Shown here: piece by piece, positions 37,310-45,883 of the stretch
How positions within the stretch are numbered: the first letter of the stretch is position 1
Layout of the letters: the number at the start of each line of letters is the position of its first letter
Assembly: GCF_003331055.1 (NCBI RefSeq)
Contig: NZ_PUQD01000013.1
Location: forward strand, 1 to 64,000
Direction of reading: 5' to 3'
Source of the DNA: Pseudomonas sp. AFG_SD02_1510_Pfu_092
Lineage (GTDB): Bacteria > Pseudomonadota > Gammaproteobacteria > Pseudomonadales > Pseudomonadaceae
Length of the DNA stretch: 64,000 bases
Translations under genes and position numbers: made by a program
The notes under the pieces: generated by a model
The model's input: the letters and a program-made list of their open reading frames with translations, nothing else
Database searches by the model: none
Told to the model about the DNA's origin: nothing

Positions 37310-39646
37310 TCAGAAGTCGTAACGGGCGGTGGCGCCGAAGGTGCGCGGGGTGCCGAGCACGCCGGCATAGCCACCGTTGGCGGAGTTCCACAGGCTGGTG
37401 AAGTAGGTCTTGTCGCCGGCGTTTTTCACCCACAACGACAGGTCGACCACGCCGTCACCCTGGTCCAGGCGTACCCCGGCAGACAGGTTGACCAGCGCGT
37501 AACTGGGGATCTGGCCGAAATCGGAATCGTCGATGGTGCCCACCGCCTTCGAACGGAAGGCGTAGCTGGCGGTGACGTAGGGTTGGATGTGCTCGCTGGC
37601 CTGCCACTGGTACTGGGTGTTGAGGTTGGCGATGTACTTGGAGGCGCCGACCACCTGGTGGCCGGACAGGTCGCAGGTGGCGGTGGCATTGGCCAGGCTC
37701 ACCTCTGGCGGGCACGGGGCGTCCTTGTATTCGGTGTAGCGCACATCGTTCCACGAGCCGTTGAAGTTGACCGTGAGGCCGCGGATCGGCAACGCGGTGG
37801 CTTCGAATTCCAGACCCCGCGAGCGCACCCGGCCGGCGTTGGCCAGGTATTGCACGCGGTTGATCTGGTCGTAGACGTTGGCCTGGTAGCCATGCACTTC
37901 GGCCCAGAACAGGTTGCTGTTGAGTTGCAGACGGCCGTCGAACAAGGTGCTTTTCAAGCCCAGCTCGGCGTTGTTGACCCGTTCGGTGCCAACCAGCAGC
38001 GAGTCGGTGCCCAGCCGTGGCGCGGCGCCGACGGTCAGGTTGATACCACCGGACTTCTCGCCGTGGGTCAGGGTGGCGTAGCCCAGCAGCTGCTCGTTGA
38101 AGCGATAGCTCAGGCCCAGCAGGCCCGAGGGGCTGAAACTGTACTGGTTGAGGTCTCCGGAATCGTAGGCACCCACCCTGCCCTGGCGCGCCGCAGCGGC
38201 AGCGCCGGTAACTGCCGCGCCACCTGTCGGCGCATCGCGGGTCACCCAGGCGCTCTTTTCTTCATAGGTGCCGCGAATGCCGGCGGTGAAGTCCAGGCGG
38301 TCGGTGAGGTGCCAGGTGCCTTGGGCGAACAGCGCGTAGCTGTCGGTATCGATATGGCCATTGCCGATGGTGTCGACGTTGGCCAGGGCGCCCGCCGGGG
38401 TGAGGTTCCAGATATCCGCCTGCGGCCCGTAATAGGTGAACGATTTGTTGTCCAGGTCCTGCTTGAAGTAGTAGGCGCCGAGCACATAGTCGAAGGCACC
38501 ACCGGTGGGTGAAGCCAGGCGGATTTCCTGGGAATACTGCTTGTCCCGCACCGACACGCCGGCGCTGTAGAACACCGGTACATCGAGGCCGTCGTCGTTG
38601 CGCGGGGTGAAGTCCCACCAGCGGTAGGCGGTGATCGAGGTCAGGGTGAAGTCGTTGGGCAGGGTCCAGTTGGCTTCCACCGAGGTACCGCCCTGGAACA
38701 CCGTCACCTGCTGGTCGGCGTCGAAGTTGACCTTGCGGTCCTTGCCCGACACCAGCGTCGCGCCCGCCTGGGCGGCCAGGCTTTCGTAGCGGTTGACGCC
38801 GTTGATGGTGGGGCCGGTGCTGTACAGGCTGAGGATGCCGTTGTTGGAATCCTCTTCGTTGTATTCGCCGATCCAGCGCAGGTTGAAGGTTTCGCTGGGC
38901 TTGAACAGCAGCTGGGTGCGAAAACCCTGGCGTTTGCCACCGTTGAGGTCATCGCCGTTGTGGATGTTCTTCACATAGCCGTCGTCTTCGGTGCGATAGG
39001 CGCTGATGCGCCCGGCGAGGGTCTCGCTGATCGGCCCCGAGAAGCTGCCCTGGGTCTGCAGGTAGCCGTCTTCGCCGATCGATTGCTGGACGCTGCCCTC
39101 GCGGTGGAAGGTGGGCTTGCGCGTGGTGATGTTGAGCACGCCGGCCGTGGTGTTCTTGCCGAACAGCGTGCCCTGGGGGCCGCGCAGCACTTCGAGTTGC
39201 TCGACATCCAGCAGGTCGAACACAGCCATGCCGGGGCGGCCGAGGTAGACGTTGTCCAGATAGATGCCAACGCTGCCTTCCAGGCCATCGCTGGCCGGGT
39301 TGTTGCCCAGGCCGCGGATCGAGATGCTCGACTGGCGGGCATGCACGTAGGCGACGTTGGTGCTGGGCACCAGCTGTTGCAGATCCTGCACGCGGTAGAT
39401 GCGCTGGGTTTCCAGGGTTTCGCTATCCAGCACGCTGATGGGCGTGGGCACGCTTTGCGCGGTTTCTTCACGACGGCGGGCGTTGACCGTGACGGTGCCG
39501 AGCTTGGCTTCCTGTTCCAGCACCGGGGTGGCGCTTACCGGCTCTTCGGCAAAGCTGGCAGAAGACGCCGCCAGCAATACGCCGGCAGCCAAGGGTTGCA
39601 AGGTGAAACGCGACGCGCGCGCCGGCCAACGGGAAACTCCGGACAT
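37310..39646 (-). CDS. sftP: TonB-dependent receptor of the sulfate-ester system (SftP-like)
   Basis: This 778-residue outer-membrane receptor has a signal peptide (PLAAGVLLAASSASFA, cleavage near AEEPVSA), a TonB-box-like LGTVTVNARR, a plug domain (SVPTPISVLDSETLETQRIY onward, about residues 60-170) and a beta-barrel ending ATARYDF. SftP of P. putida S-313 is a TonB receptor for sulfate esters controlled by SftR, and the divergent LysR gene and nearby ats genes support this name. AAGGAG lies 8 bases before the ATG at 39646; a frame to 39682 has no site. Siderophore-type ligands cannot be excluded from sequence alone. Confidence 0.8.
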   Translation of the reverse strand: MSGVSRWPARASRFTLQPLAAGVLLAASSASFAEEPVSATPVLEQEAKLGTVTVNARRREETAQSVPTPISVLDSETLETQRIYRVQDLQQLVPSTNVAYVHARQSSISIRGLGNNPASDGLEGSVGIYLDNVYLGRPGMAVFDLLDVEQLEVLRGPQGTLFGKNTTAGVLNITTRKPTFHREGSVQQSIGEDGYLQTQGSFSGPISETLAGRISAYRTEDDGYVKNIHNGDDLNGGKRQGFRTQLLFKPSETFNLRWIGEYNEEDSNNGILSLYSTGPTINGVNRYESLAAQAGATLVSGKDRKVNFDADQQVTVFQGGTSVEANWTLPNDFTLTSITAYRWWDFTPRNDDGLDVPVFYSAGVSVRDKQYSQEIRLASPTGGAFDYVLGAYYFKQDLDNKSFTYYGPQADIWNLTPAGALANVDTIGNGHIDTDSYALFAQGTWHLTDRLDFTAGIRGTYEEKSAWVTRDAPTGGAAVTGAAAAARQGRVGAYDSGDLNQYSFSPSGLLGLSYRFNEQLLGYATLTHGEKSGGINLTVGAAPRLGTDSLLVGTERVNNAELGLKSTLFDGRLQLNSNLFWAEVHGYQANVYDQINRVQYLANAGRVRSRGLEFEATALPIRGLTVNFNGSWNDVRYTEYKDAPCPPEVSLANATATCDLSGHQVVGASKYIANLNTQYQWQASEHIQPYVTASYAFRSKAVGTIDDSDFGQIPSYALVNLSAGVRLDQGDGVVDLSLWVKNAGDKTYFTSLWNSANGGYAGVLGTPRTFGATARYDF

Positions 39647-39714
39647 GCAAATGCTCCTTGAGGCATGGGCCCTGGCGAGCATTTCCGTTGGCGGAACCGA
39701 ATCGCGGTCAGTCG

Positions 39715-39800
39715 GGCTTATATTCTTTTAAGAAATATAAATATTTGTAATTCATATTTTGTGGAATAAGTGACTCCCTTTATAAGGGGACTCGCCCTTG
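39715..39800. promoter_or_regulatory. Divergent sftP/sftR control region
   Basis: The 192-base gap between the divergent sftP and sftR genes contains the inverted repeat TTCTTTTAAGAA (39723-39734). It also holds an AT-rich stretch and TGGAATAAGTGA (39762-39773), whose tail ATAAGTGA recurs in the atsB promoter region at 43099-43106. A LysR regulator commonly binds such a region to control both genes. Confidence 0.5.
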
Positions 39801-39838
39801 TCAGCAATTGCATTTGACCGAAGGTTTCAATGTAGAAA

Positions 39839-40753
39839 ATGCATATCGATCTCCGTCAGTTGCGCCATTACATCGCCCTGGTCGAGCACCGCAGCTTCGT
39901 CGCCGCAGCGGCGGCGGTGAACCTGTCGCAATCGGCCTTCAGCCGCAGCATCCAGACCCTCGAGCACAACATCGGCTGCCGCCTGGTGGACCGCGCCAGC
40001 AAAGAGCTGGCGCCGACCCGCCAGGGCCTGCTGGTGCTGGAGCATTCGCGGCGGCTGGTGCATGGCGCGCACAACCTGGTCAATGAAATCCACCAGTTCA
40101 ACGGCGCCACCACCGGGGTGGTGCGCTTCGGCTCGGGCCCGGCGCCAGCCGGTGGCCTGGTGCCACGGGCGGTGGCGCGCTTCGTTGCCGAGTACCCGGC
40201 GGCGCGGACCTGCTTTCAGGTGGATAACTGGCAGGCGCTGAACCGCAAGCTGGTTGCCGAGGAGATCGAGTTCTTCGTCGCCGACACGCGCCAGTTCGAG
40301 TCCGACCCGGACTACCAGGTGCACAAACTGGCGCCGCAGCGCTGGCATTTCTGCTGCCGCGCCGGGCACCCGCTGACCGGACGCGAGCGCGTGCAGGCGC
40401 GTGACCTGTTCGACTACCCGCTGGCGACTACCTTCCGCCCGCCGAACATCCGCAAGATCCTCAGCGACCTCAGCGGGCGGCAGGACTTTCTGCCGTCGGT
40501 GGAGTGCGAGCATGGTTATGCGCTGCTGAACGTGGTGATGCACTCGGACACCATCGGCATTGCCTGCAATGCCAATTTGCGGCCGTATCAGCGGGACGGT
40601 GGGTTGGTGCCGTTGCAGCTGGCCGACCTGACGCCGGAGCAGGAAGAGGCGTTCTACACCCGTTACGGGGTGGTGAGCCGGGTGGGGTATGGCTTGTCGC
40701 CGCTGGCCCAGGGGTTGGTCAGGCAGTTGATTGCCTGTGATACCGAATCCTGA
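39839..40753 (+). CDS. sftR: LysR-family regulator (SftR-like)
   Basis: This 304-residue LysR regulator begins with the winged helix-turn-helix MHIDLRQLRHYIALVEHRSF, AVNLSQSAFSRSIQTLEHNI, followed by a periplasmic-binding-like effector domain (FGSGPAPAGGLVPRAVARFV onward). In P. putida S-313 SftR activates sulfate-ester genes (ats and sft). Its position opposite sftP and near atsK/atsR supports the same role. The effector is not evident. It ends before a REP pair. Confidence 0.82.
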   Translation: MHIDLRQLRHYIALVEHRSFVAAAAAVNLSQSAFSRSIQTLEHNIGCRLVDRASKELAPTRQGLLVLEHSRRLVHGAHNLVNEIHQFNGATTGVVRFGSGPAPAGGLVPRAVARFVAEYPAARTCFQVDNWQALNRKLVAEEIEFFVADTRQFESDPDYQVHKLAPQRWHFCCRAGHPLTGRERVQARDLFDYPLATTFRPPNIRKILSDLSGRQDFLPSVECEHGYALLNVVMHSDTIGIACNANLRPYQRDGGLVPLQLADLTPEQEEAFYTRYGVVSRVGYGLSPLAQGLVRQLIACDTES

Positions 40754-40766
40754 AGGCTGGCTGCAG

Positions 40767-40845
40767 CCCCTGTGGGAGCGGGTTCACCCGCGAATGCGGC
40801 GGTGAGGCCGCCATCGTATTCGCGGGCGAACCCGCTCCCACAGGG
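40767..40845. repeat. Inverted pair of REP palindromes
   Basis: CCCTGTGGGAGCGGGTTCAC near 40768 is mirrored by GGGCGAACCCGCTCCCACAG near 40824, with GGCGGTGAGGCCGCC between, in the gap between the convergent sftR and atsK genes. Confidence 0.9.
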
Positions 40846-40858
40846 CTCCTCATATCCC

Positions 40859-41764
40859 TCAACCCTTGCGGATAGTGCGGCTCAGTTGCCCATCCACCCC
40901 GACCGGCACTTCACCCGCCAGCGTCACCCGCCGCACCACCCGCGGCTGGGTCCCGTAATCATCCACCGCATAATGCTGCGTCGCGCGGTTATCCCAGATC
41001 GCCACATCGCCCGCCTGCCAGCGCCAGCGCACGGTGTTCTCCAGGCGCGTCACATGCCCCTGCAACACGGCGAACAGGTGCTGCGAATCGGCCAGCGAAT
41101 AACCTTTGATGCGCTTCACGAAATGCCCCAGCTGCAGCACCCGCTCGCCACTGATCGGGTGCACGCGCACCACCGGGTGCTCGGTCTCGTACACGGTGGA
41201 GGTGAATACCTGGCGGTAGCGCTCCAGCTTGGCCGGGTCCACATCGGGCTTGAGGCTCGCATAGTCGTACTCGTTGCTGTGCACCGCCCACAGCTTGTCG
41301 GCCAGTTCGCGCAGCGGCTCCGGCAACTCCTGATAGGCCGCCGCCGTGTTGGCCCACACGGTATCGCCACCCGCGGCCGGCGCTACCACGCTGCGCAGGA
41401 TCGACGCCTTGGGATAGGCGTCGACGAAGGTCACGTCGGTGTGCCAGGAATTGGCCCGCTGCCCCTCGGCGCCATCCAGCTGCAGCAGGTAGCTGGTGCC
41501 ATCCACCACCGGCACGGTGGGGTGCGCGACCGGCTCGCCGAGCAGCTTGGCGAAGGCTTCCTGGCTCTGGTCATCGAGGTGGGTCTGGCCACGGAAGAAG
41601 ATCACCTTGTGCTTCACCAGCGCGGCCTGGATGGCGTCGAGCGTGGCGGCATCGAGGTCGGCGGACAACTGCACGCCGCGTATCTCGGCGCCGATACGGC
41701 CGGCAACCGGGTGAATGTCGAGTTCGAGGGCGTGTGGCACGGTGGCCAGGGCGGCATTGCTCAT
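40859..41764 (-). CDS. atsK: Alkylsulfatase AtsK (Fe(II)/2-oxoglutarate dioxygenase)
   Basis: AtsK cleaves medium-chain alkyl sulfate esters oxidatively to sulfate and an aldehyde. With the start at 41764 the protein is 301 residues, and His108, Asp110 (SWHTDVTF), His264 (TQHYAVDDY) and Arg275 fall exactly on the numbering I recall for P. putida S-313 AtsK. AAGGA lies 8-9 bases before this ATG; an in-frame ATG at 41785 is less well placed. The protein contains no cysteine and no methionine beyond the start. It lies 37 bases after atsR on the same strand. Confidence 0.93.
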   Translation of the reverse strand: MSNAALATVPHALELDIHPVAGRIGAEIRGVQLSADLDAATLDAIQAALVKHKVIFFRGQTHLDDQSQEAFAKLLGEPVAHPTVPVVDGTSYLLQLDGAEGQRANSWHTDVTFVDAYPKASILRSVVAPAAGGDTVWANTAAAYQELPEPLRELADKLWAVHSNEYDYASLKPDVDPAKLERYRQVFTSTVYETEHPVVRVHPISGERVLQLGHFVKRIKGYSLADSQHLFAVLQGHVTRLENTVRWRWQAGDVAIWDNRATQHYAVDDYGTQPRVVRRVTLAGEVPVGVDGQLSRTIRKG

Positions 41765-41801
41765 GGTCGTGGTCCTTGCGGTCATTGGCGGGTTTCGGGG
41801 T

Positions 41802-42839
41802 TCAGCGGGCGGCCTGCACGGCCTGTTCGTGTTTCAGTGCAGCATCGAGAAAACGCGGTTCGATCCAGTCGGCCACCTGGAAGCCACGGCGGATCAGGCG
41901 CTCCTTGGCCGCCAGGTCCACGCCTTGCTGCAGTTGGCCGACGAAGCCGGCATCCAGCCGAGGGTCGAAGTAATGGGCGAGGTCTTCCCTGGCCAGGTCG
42001 TCGCTGAGAATGCTGCGCGGCCAGTTGGCGTTGCTGGCCACCAGGTCGATATAGGCCTGGCGGTTATGTTCGTCGCGTAGCCAGGCGCTGGCCTGCTGCT
42101 GGGCATTGACCAGGCGCTGGACCAGTTCGGGGTATTGGCGGATGAAGTCGCCGGTACCCAGCAGCACGGCCTGGGTACTGCCGGCGCCTTCCAGGTCACG
42201 CGAGTTGACCGGCAACTCGACCAGCCCGCGCTCGCGCAGCGACAGCAGGTTGGACAGCCCCCAGGTGGCGTCGATCTGCCTGGCCGCCAGCGCAGCGTTG
42301 GCCGCGTTGAAGTCCAGGTTGATCACCTTCAGCTCGCGCTCGCTCAGCCCCTGGCTGGCCAGGGCGCTGGCAAATGACAGCTGGTTGGCGGTGCCGCGGA
42401 ACACTGCCACGCGCTTGCCCTTGAGGTCGTGCAGGGTCTTGATGCCGGAACCGGGCACCACGCCCAGGTAGCTCTTCACCCCCCGCACGCCCGCCGACAG
42501 CACGCGGGTATCCAGGCCATTGGCCTTGCCAACGATGGCTGCCAGGTCGCCGAGGTAGGCGAAATCCGCCTGGCCGTTGGCCAACGCCTCGTTCACCACC
42601 GGCCCGGCGCCCTTGAAGAAGTGCCAGTCGATACGAATGCCGTCCTTGGCAAATTCCTTCTCCAGCAGCTGCTGCTCACGCAGCACATCGACCACGCCGC
42701 CGGCGCTGGGCTTGCTGCCGGCGCTGAGGTCGGGCACGGCAATACGGATGCTTTGCGGCTTGGCTGGCTCAGCCGCGTGGGCGCTGAGGGTGAAGGCCAG
42801 CCCGAGGGCGGTGATCAGGTGGCGCAGCGGGGTTTTCAT
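41802..42839 (-). CDS. atsR: Sulfate-ester-binding periplasmic protein
   Basis: This 345-residue SsuA/TauA-like binding protein has a signal peptide ([15 protein letters not shown], cleavage before AEPAKPQS) and family segments such as [20 protein letters not shown] and [20 protein letters not shown]. It has no cysteine or methionine besides the initiator. In P. putida S-313 AtsR serves uptake of sulfate esters. It is divergent from atsB, so the binding protein and membrane parts are on opposite strands here. Confidence 0.88.
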   Translation of the reverse strand: MKTPLRHLITALGLAFTLSAHAAEPAKPQSIRIAVPDLSAGSKPSAGGVVDVLREQQLLEKEFAKDGIRIDWHFFKGAGPVVNEALANGQADFAYLGDLAAIVGKANGLDTRVLSAGVRGVKSYLGVVPGSGIKTLHDLKGKRVAVFRGTANQLSFASALASQGLSERELKVINLDFNAANAALAARQIDATWGLSNLLSLRERGLVELPVNSRDLEGAGSTQAVLLGTGDFIRQYPELVQRLVNAQQQASAWLRDEHNRQAYIDLVASNANWPRSILSDDLAREDLAHYFDPRLDAGFVGQLQQGVDLAAKERLIRRGFQVADWIEPRFLDAALKHEQAVQAAR

Positions 42840-43079
42840 GGCAAGGCTCCTTGGCAGGCTGCCACCGGCGATGGCCGGCGCTTTGGCCAGAAGCTAGGCA
42901 GGTCTGGTTAGAACCGCAAAAGATCAAAACTTCATTCGCTAGTAACCGATTTGCATAAACCAGGTGGGACGGGGGCCCCGGGCTGGCTTGCGAAAAACGC
43001 ATGGAAAATATGAGGAAAACGCAACGGATAAGGACTTCCGCATGCAGAGAGCGCATGGTCTTATCTCTTGAACGTTACT

Positions 43080-43110
43080 TTGGAATTTTTTTTATTCCAT
43101 AAGTGAATAT
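43080..43110. promoter_or_regulatory. TGGAAT dyad in the atsR/atsB divergent region
   Basis: TGGAAT (43081-43086) and ATTCCA (43094-43099) form a perfect 6-bp inverted repeat around seven T, followed by ATAAGTGAATATTC. The element lies about 40 bases upstream of atsB in a 297-base divergent gap. It is a likely regulator site (SftR or CysB). Confidence 0.5.
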
Positions 43111-43136
43111 TCTGGCAACGTTTCGAGAGATGGCCG

Positions 43137-44738
43137 ATGAATGGAATTCTGAGCAGAGGTCGGGGTTGGTTTCGGGGGCCGCTGCGCGGCCCTATCGCGA
43201 CGCAAGGCCGCTCCCACAAAGATCGCGCCAGCTTGCTGCCGTGGCTGTTGCCTGTGGTTATTGCGCTGCTTTGGGTGGTGGCCAGCCGAGAGCAGTGGAT
43301 GAGCGAGCAGATTTTGCCGGCGCCGACACTGGTATGGCAGAGCGCGCTGGAGTTTGGCTCCGGCGAGCTGTGGGGGCACCTGTGGATAAGCTTGCAGCGG
43401 TTGTTCGGGGGGTTGGCGGTCGGCATCGGCACTGGTTTGCTTTTGGGCATCTGGCTGGGTGCTTCGCGACAGGCGCAGACGCTGGTGCTGCCAACCTTCG
43501 TGGCGCTGGCGCAGATCCCGACCTTGGCCTGGATCCCGTTGTTCATGCTGTTCTTCGGCATCGGCGAATGGCTCAAGCTGGTGGTGCTGGTGAAAGCGGT
43601 GGTAGTCCCCGTCACCTTGCACACGCTGGTCGGTGTGCGCGATGCCCAGCCAAAACTGCGCGAGGCCGCTGCGGTGCTGCGTTTGCCTCGCCACCTTCGC
43701 CTGCTGCGCGTGTTGCTGCCGGCCGCCCTGCCGGCCTTTCTTACCGGCGTACGCCTGGCCCTCGCCACCGGCTGGACCTCGCTGCTGGCCGTCGAGTTGC
43801 TGGCTTCCAGCGAAGGGATCGGCTACCTGATGGTGTGGGGGCGCCAGCTGTTCATGCTCGACCTGGTGCTGCTGTGCATCTTGGTGATCGGCCTGGTTGG
43901 CGCGCTGCTGGAGCGCGGGTTCTCTGCCCTGGAACGGCGCCTGTTGTACTGGCCGCAACCGGCCACGGGCGAACAGCAGCGCGGGCCGCTGCCACGCGGC
44001 TGGCAAAGCCTGCTGTTGCCATTGACGCTCCTGGCGTTGTGGCAGGCCAGCAGCAGCTTTGCCTGGGTCGATACGAACATCCTGACCTCGCCGCTCGAGG
44101 TACTGCATACGCTGCTGGCCGGCCTGGCCGATGGTTCCCTGCCGCAGGCCTTGCTGCTGAGCCTGCAGCGCACCCTGACTGGCCTGCTGCTGGGCGGCAG
44201 CGCAGGCCTGCTCGGCGGTTTGCTGCTGGGGCTATGCACCCCCGCCGAGCGGGTCTTCGGGCCCAGCCTGTCGGCCTTGCGCCAGGTGGCGCTGTTCGCC
44301 TGGGTGCCGCTGCTGACCGCCTGGTTCGGCCTGGGCGAGGGGGCCAAGCATGTATTCGTCGGCCTGGCCGCGTTCTTCCCGCTGCTGATCGCCACCCAAC
44401 GCGGGATCGCCAGCCTTTCGCCGCAGCTGGGCGAAGCGGCCCGCACCCTGCGCCTGAACCTGTGGCAACGCCTGCGCCTGCTGGTGCTGCCCGGCGCGGC
44501 CCCGGCAATTTTCGCCGGCTTGCGCCTGTCACTGATCTACGCCTGGCTGGGCACGATCGGTGCTGAATACTTCATGCCTTCGGACGGCGGTATCGCCAGC
44601 CTGATGATCGGCGCCCAGCAACTGTTCCGCATGGACCAGATAATGGCCGCCATGCTGTTGATCGGCCTGGTCGGCGCCCTGCTCGGCACCCTTGGACAAC
44701 GCCTCGAATCGCGCGCCACGCGCTGGAGAACCGCATGA
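43137..44738 (+). CDS. atsB: Sulfate-ester ABC transporter, tandem-fused double permease
   Basis: This 533-residue protein carries two complete permease domains of the SsuC/TauC type in one chain (about residues 30-265 and 285-530). Each has its own ATPase-contact loop: EAAAVLRLPRHLRLLRVLLP and EAARTLRLNLWQRLRLLVLP. It would thus supply both membrane halves of the importer. GAGAG precedes the ATG. Residues about 9-28 are translated from a REP palindrome, an odd basic leader before the first helix. It overlaps atsC by four bases. Confidence 0.9.
   Translation: MNGILSRGRGWFRGPLRGPIATQGRSHKDRASLLPWLLPVVIALLWVVASREQWMSEQILPAPTLVWQSALEFGSGELWGHLWISLQRLFGGLAVGIGTGLLLGIWLGASRQAQTLVLPTFVALAQIPTLAWIPLFMLFFGIGEWLKLVVLVKAVVVPVTLHTLVGVRDAQPKLREAAAVLRLPRHLRLLRVLLPAALPAFLTGVRLALATGWTSLLAVELLASSEGIGYLMVWGRQLFMLDLVLLCILVIGLVGALLERGFSALERRLLYWPQPATGEQQRGPLPRGWQSLLLPLTLLALWQASSSFAWVDTNILTSPLEVLHTLLAGLADGSLPQALLLSLQRTLTGLLLGGSAGLLGGLLLGLCTPAERVFGPSLSALRQVALFAWVPLLTAWFGLGEGAKHVFVGLAAFFPLLIATQRGIASLSPQLGEAARTLRLNLWQRLRLLVLPGAAPAIFAGLRLSLIYAWLGTIGAEYFMPSDGGIASLMIGAQQLFRMDQIMAAMLLIGLVGALLGTLGQRLESRATRWRTA
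43160..43222. repeat. REP element inside the atsB reading frame
   Basis: A single GGCCGCTCCCACA-type unit with its GGGCCGCTGCGCGGCCC hairpin lies within codons 9-28 of atsB. It is the only REP copy in this window found inside a well-supported gene. Confidence 0.8.
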
Positions 44739-45598
44739 CTGCATTCAATACCTCGTACCTGCGCGCGGCCAACCAGCCCGACGCCACCCCGCCCCTGGTC
44801 AGCTTCGAGGGGGTTGGCAAAGTGTTCCGCGTCGATGGTCAGCCGCTGGAGGCCATCCGCGACTTCAACCTGTCGATCAACCAGGGCGAGTTCATTGCCA
44901 TCGTCGGCGCGTCCGGCTGCGGCAAGTCCACCTTGCTGCGCCTGCTGGTGGGGCTGGACACCGATTACAGCGGTAGCATCCGCATCGACGGCCATACCGT
45001 CAGCGGCATCGGCGGCGAGCGCGGTATCGTGTTCCAGGAACACCGGCTGTTCCCCTGGCTGAGTGTGGAACAGAACATTGCCCTGGGCCTGGTCAACGAA
45101 CGGCTCACTCAGGGTGAGCGCGCGCGGCGGGTACACGAGTTCGTGCAACTGGTGGGGCTGGCCGGCTTCGAGTCGGCCTACCCGCACCAACTGTCTGGCG
45201 GTATGGCCCAGCGCGTGGCGATTGCCCGCGGCCTGGTGGCCAGCCCGCGCATCCTGCTGCTCGACGAGCCGTTCGGCGCGCTGGATGCGCTGACCCGCCA
45301 GCAACTGCAGGACGAACTGCTGGCCATTCGCGAACGTGCCGGCATCACGGTGCTGCTGGTTACCCACGATGCCGAAGAAGCCACTTACCTGGCCGACAGG
45401 GTGGTGGTGCTGGAGCCGCGCCCGGGCCGGATCAAGTCGGTGGTGCAGATCGACCTGCCGCACCCGCGCTTGCGCACCGGTGCAGCGTTGCACGGCCTGC
45501 GCGAAAAGGTCTTGCACCAGATTACCGGCGACGGCGGCTACCTGCCGCCGCCAGCGCGCCGGGTGGAAGGCCTGCGGCCCGAATTGATCGCGCTATAG
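44735..45598 (+). CDS. atsC: Sulfate-ester ABC transporter, ATP-binding protein
   Basis: This 287-residue ATPase of the SsuB/TauB group has Walker A GASGCGKST (about residue 67), Q-loop GIVFQEHRLFPWLS, signature LSGGMAQRVAIARGL, Walker [14 protein letters not shown] and the switch histidine in LLVTHDAEEAT. The N-terminal 25 residues are polar. It overlaps atsB by four bases, and its stop overlaps the end of the convergent DUF971 gene by six bases. Confidence 0.92.
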   Translation: MTAFNTSYLRAANQPDATPPLVSFEGVGKVFRVDGQPLEAIRDFNLSINQGEFIAIVGASGCGKSTLLRLLVGLDTDYSGSIRIDGHTVSGIGGERGIVFQEHRLFPWLSVEQNIALGLVNERLTQGERARRVHEFVQLVGLAGFESAYPHQLSGGMAQRVAIARGLVASPRILLLDEPFGALDALTRQQLQDELLAIRERAGITVLLVTHDAEEATYLADRVVVLEPRPGRIKSVVQIDLPHPRLRTGAALHGLREKVLHQITGDGGYLPPPARRVEGLRPELIAL

Positions 45599-45883
45599 CT
45601 GTAGCGACTGACCGAGATCGCGCAAGTATTGCCAAGGATAGATGCCCCGCTCATGCCCATCGCTGAACAGCAGCTGCACGCCATAGCCCTGCATGACTAC
45701 CTGTTCCACATGCACATCGGCGCTGACCAACGACAGCCGCCCTTGCAACCTGGCAGCCCGGCATTGCGAGCAGGGGCAGGCGCCGCGTAGCCGGGCATGG
45801 CTGAACACCAGCTCGGCATCGGCCCACTGCAAGACCAGTTGCCCGGCCCCACGCTGGTTGCGAATCGCGCTCGGGGCTGCCAT
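45593..45883 (-). CDS. DUF971-domain protein (gamma-butyrobetaine hydroxylase N-terminal-like)
   Basis: This 96-residue protein has a DUF971 fold: it reads LVLQWADAELVFSHARLRGA, then the cysteine cluster CPCSQC (about residues 36-41), which could hold zinc or serve iron-sulfur work, and ends with GHERGIYPWQYLRDLG. In other proteins this domain precedes gamma-butyrobetaine hydroxylase or follows Mrp/ApbC ATPases. It is the last gene of the GntR-headed operon and overlaps the HEAT-protein stop by one base. Its function is unknown; assistance in iron-sulfur assembly of the AprB-like ferredoxin is only a guess. Confidence 0.85.
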   Translation of the reverse strand: MAAPSAIRNQRGAGQLVLQWADAELVFSHARLRGACPCSQCRAARLQGRLSLVSADVHVEQVVMQGYGVQLLFSDGHERGIYPWQYLRDLGQSLQL

